A stretch of DNA of 64,000 nucleotides from Salvia splendens (taxonomy: Eukaryota > Streptophyta > Magnoliopsida > Lamiales > Lamiaceae). This document shows positions 10,844-21,890 of this stretch, in pieces. The notes beneath the pieces are model-generated. The model did no database searches and had not been told where the DNA came from. It worked only from the letters and a program-made list of their open reading frames with translations. Numbering within the stretch: the stretch's first letter is position 1; every line of letters starts with the position of its first letter. The position numbers were made by a program, and so were the translations under genes. Location: assembly GCF_004379255.2 (NCBI RefSeq), contig NC_056048.1, forward strand, positions 28,020,736 through 28,084,735. Direction: 5' to 3'.

Positions 10844-13800
10844 AGCGGATTTTACGAATGTGGGGGTGTGGAAGGACGGAAATGCCCTTGTTTGGTGGGT
10901 TTATTTACGCGATGTGTTCGAGTGATTTTATGTCGTGTTTAGGTATGGTTTAGTTAGCCTACTTTTGGATTGTCACTATCTTCGATAATTATGTTAAATA
11001 ATTGGAAAGATTAATTAATAATTATTCTATATAGTTAGAATAAAATGTGATATTTTCAAATAAAAATAAAAAAATGTGCTCGTTTAAGTACTCCTATAAG
11101 AAATGTTCATTAAAAAAATAAATTCAAAAGTATATATATTAGAAAAAAAAATGGAACAAATATAATACTATTATTTAATTAATATTTACAAATCATAATA
11201 AATATAAGTATGTATATACTTTTTTCTTAATTATACTTATTGGATAATAGTTTTAAAATAATTATATATCATTGATATTTTTAAAAATTGGGTGATAAGG
11301 ATAGAGAATAAATTTTAATCACGCTAATAAGACCTAGTTTGAGTGTAAAATTGAGGCATCACAATATTTTTCTGAATGAACGAACAAATTCATATGCATT
11401 TCTCCAAAAATAGAATGAATTTAACCACTTGTAAAATTGGAATTCATGTATTTGGCCATATTATGCATGAAGTGCTAAGTATGGATCTTATGAACTCATA
11501 ATTATAGTATTAATTGTCTTGTTTTAGTAACTCACGCTGATATGAATATACTTATTACTAAAGTCATATATGCCTCGTGACTACAGGAAGGAAATTCGTT
11601 GTACTTACAAAATCTATTATTAATGGTGTGAATTCACATAATTCCAAAACATATACTCCATTAGCTTTCCATTTATGATGTGATCCTCCTAAAAAAGAAA
11701 GTAAGAAAGGGATGACCGATAAAAATTTCCTATCTATCGAATAGTCAGGGAATTTGAGCATTCAACTTATTAATTTTAAAAAAACGTCTTATCAATTAAA
11801 ATGCGCTTTATAATCATCTCGAACATACAAACCCGCCTTAAGCGAACGAGGGGCTTAAGCTATCAAGCTAAACAATTTTTTTTAGTCATATAACATCGTG
11901 AGAGTTTTGGTATTTTGCAAATGTTAATGTGCAAAAGTTCATATTATAACAAAAGAACATATGAAAATTATCGTCTCAAAATTTAAAACTTAAAATTTAA
12001 AATGTAGAATATCTAATTCCTATTAAAATAAATTTATGCGTCTGCCTTTATCCTCATATAATGTACTTTAGTCACTACGTACATTGTATTTTCTTAGATA
12101 CTCTATCTTTTAAGAAATTGATGTGCCAACATAAGCCAAGGACTATAAATTTAGCTATAATTTTTAACGTGACAACTAAGATTAATGGCCATGAAAGAGC
12201 TAATTCATTAAATTTTTATGCTTCTACTTTTTTTATGTCCCTCTAATTAGTTTTTCCTTTTATGAGGGGGAAATTTAGAGATGGTCGTAGTCATTATATA
12301 CGGATGTATACACTTTAGCTATATATAGAATAGGTTAAGTGATAGTATTATTATTATTACTCATTAAGTTTTGGTACTTAAGTAATTGTTATTCGAGAAT
12401 GCACTCATGATAAAATTCGTATTTGCAATGAAAAAACTATAACAGATTTAATTAATGAAATTTGACGACAAGCTGGTATTAAAACTTCATCCTTATCCGT
12501 TGTATACAATTATTTTCTTTAATTACAATGTTATGTACTTATTTGTCTACCTTAAATATCTACCTAATTTACTTTATTTGTTATAAGGCAAATATTTAAA
12601 TTAATCTACCTATTAAGTTGCCTTAATTATATTCTTGTAATCTTGTTTCGTTGTTTTGTAATAGTGTTTTTGGTTTAAATACCTATAAAATATGATTTAA
12701 TGTTTGATAAAAATAACATATTCGTTTTTATGTAAAATCGGGATAAGTAATCAAAGTTAGAAACATTTTTTCAATCCAAATACCCAAATTTAGGCAAACT
12801 TTTACACAAATTTGAGTAAAAACATTCGGGATGGTCGAAATTTATTGTTATACATATATAGAAGGATGACTATGACTATGAAAAAGCATGATGCTATGGA
12901 CATATTTCTTATTTTTAAAAAATTAAATTGCACTCAATGTATTTTGACGTTACCATTATTCTACATCCAATTAAATTATTAGTCACAAGTTGACACAGAT
13001 AGTTATTTTTAAATTTGTTCAAATTCCATTTCTGAATAACTTATACTATTCTATTGCGAATTCTACTAAGTTTAATTTGCATTTTGAACCGAGGTAAAAT
13101 GACAAATTGACATCACTAGCTTGATCTAAAAAATTAAAATGGGACATGCATTAATTATCGATTTAATTAATTATTATATATACAACAAAAGTTATAAAGT
13201 TATTTTCCATGAGAATAATTGACTTCCTTGATTGATAGTAAGTAAATCAAATATCATAATCTATCATGATGGTTGGGACAAATCACATATGATTAGCCCA
13301 ACGTCATAATAATTGCTTAAGTGGTAAGAAAGAAGCAATTATAAATTCGAAGACAGGTTTTTGAACAAAATAGTAGTTTAAATAATGTATGAGGGGTTGG
13401 CCATATTAAATCTATAAACAGTCAAATATTGTAATAATAGCGATTGTAACTAGGCAACCATTTTTCTATGATTGGCATTTATTTAAAGTTTACTCACTAT
13501 ATAAAAAATAATAATAGTGACAAAAGGTTGGCATTAGAAAAGAAATTAATTCACTTTCAAATGTACAATACTTCTTAACACGGCCCACTAAAGATATTTT
13601 TATTGTGGTGAATAGTATAATTCTAATTAATGTTCCTTAATATTTATAAAGAAATCTCAACTATTCACTATTAGTCAAGCAACATTTTCCATTTCTCTAA
13701 ATTTGTATAGTATAGTATAATTTAGACCAGTTTTAGTCAAAAAGTAATTTTGTAATTTAGACCGGTTTTAATTAAAACACTAAACCTAAATAATCTTTAA

Positions 13801-15128
13801 ATTAAAAATTTGAGATTGTTGTTCTCATTTTTTTGAGTTTGTATGGACCGTTTGGTCATCATCTGTTTCCTATGGTTCAGACCACTTTATTGTTATATTA
13901 AAGTATATATGTAATTTTGATGTTAAGAAACTTATTTACTTTGTTAAATTTAATAAAGGTAGAAAATTAACCTACGAAATATCGATTGTCCTTTGCACAA
14001 AAGCCAAATTAGGATTCGAATCTCGCACTAAATCTGTAAAAATCTAAAACAAAAACGTGTCTTTTACTTACTTTTTATGTAGGATTTCGTAATAATTTAC
14101 TACTCTTAATTAGTAGGCACATAGGTATACAATTAAATTGATTAAATTTGGCAATTTGCCATTGCAATAACAAGAGGGCATTATAGGAATTTAATAAGTC
14201 AACTTGACAGGTCAAGTGGGGTTAGTAAAAAATTAAAATTAACAAAACAAATTGTATATATTGATATGAATATACACATGGTATGATCCATTCCATATAA
14301 TTATAAAGTAGAGGAGAGAGAAAAGGGATAAGATAGATGTGATGTTTATTTTATTTTTTCATTAAAATATAGCATTATGTTGTGTATAGTGGGAGGGAGA
14401 CTTTATGATTATGATTAAGAAATTGTGGGGAACACATCATTAGCCGTTCATCTCAAAACGCTGGTACAAAATAATAATGATAATATTCCTATGTGTATAT
14501 TATTGCAATAAGGATAGGGAGACAGATTGGATAACAAAGATATTTAAAAAAAATAATGGTTCATATTTGCTTCTATGCAACATTGGACTCACTTAAAATA
14601 CATAGTAAAGTACTAATATATTTTTGTATTTTTGTGTAAATATTTTTGAATCCACGAAAGAAATTTGATATGAATCCATTCAATTGGTTTCGATTATGTG
14701 GACTTGAGTTATATAATTAATTAATGTAATTAAGTCATCATCAACTTGATCCATACAATAATGGGAATATTAGTTCAAAAATAATGATAATTAGTTTCAG
14801 TGTCATCGATTATATTGCAGTCCTTCTCATGCCAGTAAGATCATTTTAATTACAAGATATATGATGAGAAGTATCCCAAAAGATTTATATAATTAAGCAC
14901 ATAATTGATATTAAATTATTGTATTATTTATAGATATACATGTTGCACAATTGCATATAAATATAATATTGAGTGAGATATGCCTACTGCTATAATGATT
15001 ATAATTTTTACTTCATTTACATTTATATAAATACTAGCTAGCATTGTTATGATATTGTTTTTTTGGGTTATTATTCACACACCAATTAATATATACATAT
15101 CTAAAGTGACATAGTACTACATGATATT
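10844..15128. other. Long AT-rich intergenic stretch, nothing recognised
   Basis: About 4.3 kb with only short low-complexity open frames. I see no LTR pair, inverted-terminus element, tRNA-like fold or gene resemblance. Confidence 0.55.
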
Positions 15129-15133
15129 GTATA

Positions 15134-15475
15134 TGTTAAGGATCGTCCTCTTAACGTCGATTTCCACACAAAATCAAGAAACGAGATGTCGTCGTTGTCG
15201 AGCGCCCAACGTTGAGTCGTGACTTGGACGGCAAAAAGGGACAGCTGAGCGCGAGATTTACTCGTCGACAGCCTTAGGAGATGTTTCTTGTTTGCTACTC
15301 AATTGAGCCAAAAGAATGATAATTTCATATATTGATTGAATGAATAAAAACGATAACAGTCTATCCTATTTATAATGCTACTGACTTAATGAACAAGAAA
15401 ACAAAGATATAGAAAAAGATATGATAAATCTATATAATATCTAAACTAAATAATAATAGTATAAGACTTGTATCA
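15134..15475 (-). repeat. 3' LTR (342 bp)
   Basis: Left LTR of the Ty3-type element. It differs from the other LTR mainly by an extra segment at about 15190-15210 (TGTCGAGCGCCCAAC) and a few substitutions. The two LTRs are otherwise close, which suggests a fairly recent insertion. Confidence 0.9.
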
Positions 15476-15505
15476 ACTCCCCCACGGTTAAAATCCACCT
15501 TGTCC

Positions 15506-17095
15506 TCAAGGTGGGAACCACGAAGCAAAAAGGAGAGTTGAAATCAGAAGCTTCGACGTGGCAACTCCTCCTGGATCAAACACACCCCGAACAACTGACC
15601 GTCTCCCTTCTTCGCCTCCATAAAAAATCAACAAAGGTAGACTAATGTGGTCGTCCAAATTCAACGCTAAAATGGAAAGTTCTGCCACACAGTCATGAAT
15701 GCTCAAACACGGCGTGTTATTTCGCAGAGGAATCAACCTTGGATCGACGTCGAGCGATGTTGAACGTTGATTCAGACTTGTAACATCACCAACATTCAAA
15801 TCATTATAGACACAAGCACTTTCGTGGAAAACCGTATAATCACCAATAGAACCATCCTTCTCTTTATCTTCTAGCAATGTCTCCTCCTTTTCACTAATCT
15901 TCTCATCATATACCCCAACGAGCACTTGCGGTGACTCATTGTCGTTCTTGACAATCCCTTTGTTCTTGACGAACTCTCCAGGGGACTCGTTGTTTGGAAC
16001 ATCAAGAGGAGCGCCATCATTGTGAACATCGGTAATGTCATTGGGAACATCATCACAGAATACTACCGTGGGAGTATTATCAGTTTTCTCTTCGGCTAAA
16101 ATCTCATCTTGAATGTTCTCCTCAAACTCCTCCCCATCATCCGCATACCAGAGAATGCGTTGTTTACACACATGTCCCATCACCCATTTCTCGGGACAGT
16201 GCCAGCAGAGACCCAACATGGACCGTTCTGACTTCTCCGCCTGGGAGACCCGTATTAGCGGCTGGCGTGGCTGCTCCGGAGTTTGACTGGTCACACGTGC
16301 GGGCTGACTGTACAGGTCCCGCGTTGGCTTTTCGGTGAAGTAGCGGGGCTGGTGGGAGGCGGGCTGGACTCGCGCTCTTACCTCCTCCCGAGGGCGATGT
16401 CGGTCCCAGCACGTCTCCGAGCGTCGGGCACGGTCAACGGCCGGGTAGCCGCGGTCCTGCTGTTGCGCCGGTGGGTCCCAGCACGTTGGGCGGTGCCGCT
16501 GCGTTGCGGTTGTCGGGTAGCGATCAAACCCTAATTGGGTCTGATGCTCTCTGCGATCAGATAGGTGGCCACCCCTCTCGACGTAGCCGTCGCGATGTCG
16601 GGGCCAAGCGTCTTGCGCGCGATCGCGGTACCCGATGGGCTGGTATCTCGGCCGTGGGCGACGATCAAGTGGATCCAAGTGGTGTGAGACGTAGAGTGAT
16701 TCTGGATCAGGCCACGACGGCGGGCGGAGTACTTCCACCCGGATGCTCGGAGGGTCCCAACTGGTTACACGGCGAGGTTGGGTCGGATGGTAGGGACGGA
16801 ATGGCTGTGTGGCCTGAGGGAAGTCGTATTGACAACGGCGATAGCCGGCGTAGTCGTATGACATGTTGACGGACTGAGGCGTGGCTGTGGTGGATGATGA
16901 TCGTCTGACTTCGACGCGGCACGCGGGAATCCTTCCCGTCGGGCGTTGCAGAAGTACTGTTGTCCTGCGGCTAGAGCTCGGCGGACAGGCGGGACTCGAC
17001 AACCAAAGCAGTTGCTGTGCGCGGAATATTTTCCGTCGGGCAGCGGTGTAGCTTCGGTTCGAGATGGTGGGAGGGTCAGCTCTCAATGAGAGCAC
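15506..17095 (-). CDS. Gag-like protein of the Ty3-type element, no pol domains
   Basis: A 529-codon open frame fills nearly the whole interior between primer site and polypurine tract. The first half is very rich in Arg, Pro, Tyr and Asp and is GC-rich, unlike the surrounding DNA. A modified zinc knuckle GLCWHCPEKWVMGHVCK lies near residue 300, matching the C-x2-C-x7-H-x-C form seen in plant Ty3 gag. An acidic Asp/Glu/Asn-rich region follows. The usual gag core before the knuckle is not evident, and there is no D-S/T-G protease or YxDD motif. Translation may begin at the first ATG or at a later one (MSYDYAGYRR). Expected role: RNA binding or packaging in particles supplied by a partner element. 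Confidence 0.7.
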   Translation of the reverse strand: MLSLRADPPTISNRSYTAARRKIFRAQQLLWLSSPACPPSSSRRTTVLLQRPTGRIPACRVEVRRSSSTTATPQSVNMSYDYAGYRRCQYDFPQATQPFRPYHPTQPRRVTSWDPPSIRVEVLRPPSWPDPESLYVSHHLDPLDRRPRPRYQPIGYRDRAQDAWPRHRDGYVERGGHLSDRREHQTQLGFDRYPTTATQRHRPTCWDPPAQQQDRGYPAVDRARRSETCWDRHRPREEVRARVQPASHQPRYFTEKPTRDLYSQPARVTSQTPEQPRQPLIRVSQAEKSERSMLGLCWHCPEKWVMGHVCKQRILWYADDGEEFEENIQDEILAEEKTDNTPTVVFCDDVPNDITDVHNDGAPLDVPNNESPGEFVKNKGIVKNDNESPQVLVGVYDEKISEKEETLLEDKEKDGSIGDYTVFHESACVYNDLNVGDVTSLNQRSTSLDVDPRLIPLRNNTPCLSIHDCVAELSILALNLDDHISLPLLIFYGGEEGRRSVVRGVFDPGGVATSKLLISTLLFASWFPP

Positions 17096-17099
17096 CAGT

Positions 17100-17428
17100 T
17101 GTTAAGGATCGTCCTCCTTAACGTCGATTTCCACACAAAATCAAGAAACGAGATGTCGTCGACGTTGGGTCGTGACTTGGACGACAAAAAGGGGCAGCTG
17201 AGCGCGAGATTTACTCGTCGGCAGCCTTAGGAGATGTTTCTTGTTTGCTACTCAATTGAGCCAAAAGAATGATAATTTCATATATTGATTGAATGAATAA
17301 AAACGATAACAGTCTATCCTATTTATAATGCTACTGACTTAATGAACAAGAAAACAAAGATATAGAAAAAGATATGCTAAATCCCTATAATATCTAAACT
17401 AAATAATAATAGTATAGGACTCGTATCA
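17100..17428 (-). repeat. 5' LTR (329 bp)
   Basis: Right LTR, upstream with respect to the minus-strand ORF. It is adjacent to the primer-binding-site-like sequence and ends at the GTATA target duplication. Confidence 0.9.
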
Positions 17429-17433
17429 GTATA

Positions 17434-18060
17434 ATATGTATTAAAATTATCCTCTTAAATTATCGAGTAGGAGTAGGTGCTATGATGCCCACCAAAATTA
17501 ATGACGCTATAGTTTGCTATTTATGCACAAATGCAACTATACATATACTAGTTTTTATAGGGACAATTCGATTGCTATTACGTATGATTAAAGTTTATGA
17601 TTGTTTTCTTTTATCACTTATTTGGTAGCATTTTTTTTTTAAAGTTTCGGTCTATAATAACGTATCTTGGTCAGTTTCCTCATTATTAAATTGCAATTTA
17701 ATAATTAATCATCTTGGGCTTTCCCCCCACCATAGAAAAATACTACTAGTACCTATTTAAGTGGAATGAATGCAATGTATTTATATGATGGTGAGGAGTA
17801 GAATTAATAATTTTACTATTCAAGTTTATTCCAAATTTCCAACTATGTCATGTTAGGCCCGAGCCGTCTTCGGCTTTATATGGCCCAGCCCGCTTCAGGC
17901 TACATACCGCTCTTAGCCCATTACTAATATCTTATGGGTTTCATGATTGGGCCGGAACAACCCAGTTAAAAGAAAAAACTTGCCCATGTGTAGCTCATCT
18001 ACTCAACTTGTTTGTCGCCAAAACAAGATGGAGTATATTATAGTCCCTCGAAACGAGATA
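17434..18060. other. Intergenic, no gene seen
   Basis: AT-rich. A short GC-rich patch at about 17855-17965 (GGCCCGAGCC, GGCCCAGCCCG) resembles the tips of GC-rich hAT-type MITEs but has no clear partner end. Confidence 0.4.
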
Positions 18061-18271
18061 TTCCCTCCGTCTCACAAAAATACGTGCATTCTATTTTTAA
18101 AAATATAACAATTCAATAATACAGGTCTCATTATTCACTAACACTACTTTAACTATTATTCTCCTCCTCTATCTTATTTTATCATAATTCTTCTCATCTC
18201 TATTACTTTATCAATTTTGTCTTAGTTCTCATACCATATTCATTGCTCATATTTTTATAGGACGAAAGAAG
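18061..18271. mobile_element. Stowaway-like MITE
   Basis: TTCCCTCCGTCTC at the left end and a decayed complement (GGACGAAAGAAG) at the right, flanked by TA. The interior is the usual AT/TC-rich filler with a central block CTCTATTACTTTATCAATTTT shared with other copies in the window. Confidence 0.65.
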
Positions 18272-19846
18272 TACATTATAGTACATCTGTTTCATAAAAA
18301 TAAAAATAGAAACTCTCCATTTTTGAAAAATGAATCCCACGATCCACAAACACTAATTCTACTACTTTTTCTTTTTCTTACTTTACCAATTTTATATTAA
18401 AATTTGTGTCTTTTTAATTTTTTCTAATTTTAGTTACATGGGAGTGGTATTTGACATCATGTCAAAAATTATTTTATTTATCCTACCAAATTAGCCCTAA
18501 TTCTATATGAATATTATATTCCATCCGTCCCAAAATAAGCGGGTCACATTCTTTTTTGAGACTTCTCAAGATAAGTGAGTCATTTTCCTTTTTGGCATTC
18601 TCTCTTACTTTTTCTTTCTACTTTATTCACTCTCTTACTTTTTTTTCACTTTACTAACAAAACTCCATTTTCTTAAATCTCGTGCCGAAAATTTTTGCCA
18701 CACTTATGTTGGGGGAGGCCGGATACGAGGAATTCCTACCCACGGCCACTTGAAATTACCTCTTGAAAGTTGAGGATATGACAAAAATATAAAGTACAGT
18801 AAATAAAATCACAAACAAATTTACTATCTGCAGGCCATGCATAAAATTTAAAAAGGCAAATTCTATCACCATATTTTGTATTTTTCTGAGCTATTTTAAG
18901 AGAGCAGCTGCTGTCATGTATGTGGGATTAAAATTCTCGATTATACAAAGCAATCGCTTTCTTTCTTTTGAGAAAATACAAAGCAATCGTTGCAAAGAAA
19001 CACACCTACTTCATCATGACTTAGAATGTGCCTGGTCAAAGGACAAACTCATTGACGATTTCAAAGGAATCAAATTTTTGTATGAACTCTAATTTTGATT
19101 CTTTAAAAATAAAATAAAATGTAGTTTCTGCGTTTAATTAACAAAAGCGCGTGTTAATTCTTGTCTTTATTTTCCAATCCTAACACATTTGCTCTATTTA
19201 TGTGTGTGTGAGTGAGAGAGAGTTTATATCATCAAGACATTGTGTTGTGTACTTGTATTTTATCCAGGTAAACAAATTTCTTTCATCAGGTTTATGGATC
19301 ATAATATTGATCAATTTTATGATTTTGTAGTTATTCAGTTTTATTAAGAACTATTTAATCCTCAATGATGTTGTTTTGCAACATGCATCATTCTTGATTA
19401 CTGATTAACCCTCTTCGTATTTATATAACTCCATGATTAATGTATCTTACATATTAAGATGACCGGTATAGGCTCCGGTTTAAAAGCCATATATATCTCG
19501 ATTTTTTCGTATTTTTAAAGCTTTATTGCATGACGAAATATGTAGATGAAATTGTATCTGATATTCAAATTCAATAAACAAGAAATCATAGAACGTCATT
19601 GCCGATGACTTAATAATGCTGGCTATTCATAATTAAAATGACATAGTTTGGTTGAAATACAAACTTAATTAGGCAATTGTTTTTTTCTAAATGTAGGATA
19701 AGTGGGTGAATAATCTAAACTTTCATGCTTTTCTTTGGATGATTTTTAAAATTGTGGCAAAGACCATAATTTAATTAAACTTAATATTTTTTTGATAAGT
19801 TTGTAACCAAAGAGAACAAACCCTAACCGCGTCTCATATTCTCAGA
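18272..19846. other. Intergenic with MITE remnant; promoter side of the NB-ARC-like gene
   Basis: A partial Stowaway-like sequence lies at about 18520-18710 (CCATCCGTCCCAAAATAAGC), with its second end not recognised. The rest is AT-rich and non-coding. Confidence 0.45.
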
Positions 19847-20869
19847 ATGGTGCATTTCCAAGTCCATGCCCCAACATTCATCGCGCAATCCGTAGTCGAG
19901 ATCTACCCCGCCTGTCGAGACTTATTCCTCCACGTCAAATCTCAAGGAAGAGACATCAAGCAGCTAGAAGACAGGCTAAGCGAGCTCATAGCCCTCATGG
20001 CTTCGATCATGTCGAGAAAACACGAACTAGAACGAGGCTTGGTCCGAAACTCAGCCTTCTCACAAAAGAGCAATGAGTTCATAGTGTTAGACACCATAAT
20101 CTCAGCCATTGACGCCAAGTGCGTCCATTTCATCAACAAGTATGCCAAGATCACGCGGCGCCACCTCCCCTCCTCACCCAACGACGCGATCTGCCTGATT
20201 AAAGAGCTCAAGAAGCTGAGATCCAAAGTGCTGACGTTCAATTTCTTGAAGCTTGCAAAGCTTAGTAGAGACATTGCCAAGATGAGTGCTCATGCTGTCA
20301 TGGTTTTGGACCGGCTGAATCCGGACCACATGATTTGTAAGAGATTGGAGATGAATCAAGAAAGATTTGGTGATGTTGATGGTGAAGATCTTGAGATTTA
20401 CAATGTGTATGTTGACGAGGTTTTGAAGCATTTGTGTGAAAATGGGGGTAGGGTTGGGATATTGGGAGGGTTTCGGACCACATTTGTGATGAGGAAGGTG
20501 TACGACAGACTTGTTGAAATGAAGTCCTTTTCTGGTTCCGACACTGGTCTCGAGGTGGATTATGTAATCTGGGCGGAATATCCGTCGGAAGTGGGGGGAG
20601 AGGAGGAGGTTATTCAGAAGCTGCAGAATGAGATCATGGGGCAGCTAAGCATAGATCACGAGGCGTCCACGAGCAAGCATGTGAATGGGGATAAAATTTC
20701 TGCGTTTCTTCGTCACAAGAAGTATATTTTGCTAGTGGATAAGGTCATGCACGGTATTGACCTAGGTAGGATCGGGTTGAGAGAGCACCATGAGTTTAGG
20801 AGACTCGTGATGGCTTCAGGTGATAGAGATGTTATGAGCTTAATGGTGGAACATATTTTAGAAATATGA
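19847..20869 (+). CDS. Single-exon CC/NB-ARC-like protein with degenerate nucleotide-binding motifs
   Basis: An uninterrupted 340-codon frame. Residues 1-160 are helical and coil-like. From about residue 190 the order matches RPS5-type CNL proteins: a VDEVLKHL lead-in, GRVGILGGFRTTFVMRKVYD at the P-loop, DYVIWAEYP at RNBS-A, a LQNEIMGQL helix, then KKYILLVDKVMHGIDLGRIG at kinase-2 and RRLVMASGDRDVMSLM at RNBS-B. The P-loop lacks the canonical GxGGxGKTT spacing and its Lys. In kinase-2 the second Asp is replaced by Lys. The frame stops there, so the GLPL, MHD and LRR regions are absent. ATP binding is therefore unlikely. It could be a decoy, helper or adaptor fragment, or an expressed pseudogene. 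Confidence 0.7.
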   Translation: MVHFQVHAPTFIAQSVVEIYPACRDLFLHVKSQGRDIKQLEDRLSELIALMASIMSRKHELERGLVRNSAFSQKSNEFIVLDTIISAIDAKCVHFINKYAKITRRHLPSSPNDAICLIKELKKLRSKVLTFNFLKLAKLSRDIAKMSAHAVMVLDRLNPDHMICKRLEMNQERFGDVDGEDLEIYNVYVDEVLKHLCENGGRVGILGGFRTTFVMRKVYDRLVEMKSFSGSDTGLEVDYVIWAEYPSEVGGEEEVIQKLQNEIMGQLSIDHEASTSKHVNGDKISAFLRHKKYILLVDKVMHGIDLGRIGLREHHEFRRLVMASGDRDVMSLMVEHILEI

Positions 20870-20937
20870 TGGTGATTTTGATGTTAGAAGGTAAGATTGA
20901 TATGTTTGAACAATTATGTTCGTTTTACAATGTATTA

Positions 20938-21212
20938 CTTCCTCCGTTCCACCACAAGTGAGGAGTGTTTTTTGGACATGTGATTTAAGAAAATGATATT
21001 TATTGAGTTAAAGTTGAGTGAATAAAGTATGAAAGATGAAAAAGTAGGAGAGATAAAGATAGAATAAAGTAAGAAAGATGGAAAAAAGTAAGAAATATGG
21101 AATAAAGTAAGAGAAGAGAAATGTTTTGTTTTTTGCTAAAAGAGGAAATCAATCACTTGTAGTAAGACAACCAAAAATGGAAAATTGATCACTTGTGGTG
21201 GGACAGAGGGAG
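20938..21212. mobile_element. Stowaway-like MITE
   Basis: CTTCCTCCGTTCCACCACAAG at the left end and CTTGTGGTGGGACAGAGGGAG at the right are inverted copies, flanked by TA. It sits 70 bp after the NB-ARC-like stop codon and may be part of its 3' UTR. Confidence 0.85.
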
Positions 21213-21298
21213 TACATAATTTCTTGTTTGGGTTGGGTATCTTGTAATGCCCCTTAGATGTTATTTTCTGTTAAACCTTAGAGTTTTATAAAAAATTA

Positions 21299-21554
21299 TT
21301 CCCTCCGTCCGCCATTAGAAGTTTCATTTTTTGACGGCACGAGTTTTAAGAAATATTAAGAAAAGTGAGTGAAAAAAATTAGTGAAATATAAGTCTCACT
21401 TATATATAGTATTAGTTTTAAATGAAATGTGAGTGGAAAGAGTTAGTAGAATTTGAGACCCTAATACCGTTTATGGTAAAAGTGAATCGAAACTTCTATA
21501 TGCGGACATACTAAAAGGAAAAAACGGGACTCCTATTCACAGACATAAAAGGAG
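21299..21554. mobile_element. Stowaway-like MITE
   Basis: TTCCCTCCGTCCGCCATTAG at the left; the right side contains a decayed complement (CTTCTATATGCGGACATAC) and a second end-like ATAAAAGGAG before TA. The right boundary is uncertain. Confidence 0.6.
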
Positions 21555-21854
21555 TATTTTCTAAGTGCGAAAAATATTTGAAAAGGTAAAGTCTTATAAA
21601 TAATGAGATCCAATCACTATATCAAAGCAATATTAATATACTACTCTACATCCACCAAGTAATAAAAATAAAAAAAATAGATCCACCAAGTAATACTGAA
21701 TAGAGTGGAAGATAAACAAGTTTAAGAGATAGCTATTTATTAAATTCGTAGAATTTTAATTATAACGTTTATTTTTATTAATTTCTTTTACTAATTGAGT
21801 TTAGTTTGACCTAAGACCAAAATTCCAAAAATCGAGTCTTGAAGCAGAGCTGAT

Positions 21855-21863
21855 AAACCCTAA
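21855..21863 (+). promoter_or_regulatory. Telo-box (AAACCCTAA) upstream of eIF2A
   Basis: The motif lies 28 bp before the eIF2A start codon. Telo-boxes are characteristic of promoters and leaders of plant translation-machinery genes, which fits the gene it precedes. Confidence 0.6.
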
Positions 21864-21890
21864 ATCGCAGAGAAGCTCTCACAGTCACCA

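Larger units (their letters stand above)
15134..17428 (-). mobile_element. Complete non-autonomous Ty3-type LTR retrotransposon (~2.3 kb)
   Basis: LTRs at 15134-15475 and 17100-17428 both run TGTTAAGGATCG to GTATCA on the plus strand. The element is flanked by GTATA duplications at 15129-15133 and 17429-17433. Transcription is on the minus strand. Directly inside the right (5') LTR is TGGTGCTCTCATTGAGAGC, a tRNA primer site like those of plant Ty3 elements. Directly before the left (3') LTR is a GTGGGGGAG polypurine tract, preceded by CTTGAGGACAAGGTGG, the usual plant Ty3 3' signature. The interior is only about 1.6 kb, with a gag-like ORF and no protease, reverse transcriptase or integrase, so it must be mobilised in trans. 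Confidence 0.92.

Noticed and set aside
16283..16869. Plus-strand open frames inside the Ty3-type element
   Set aside because: They are antisense shadows of the GC-rich gag-like ORF.
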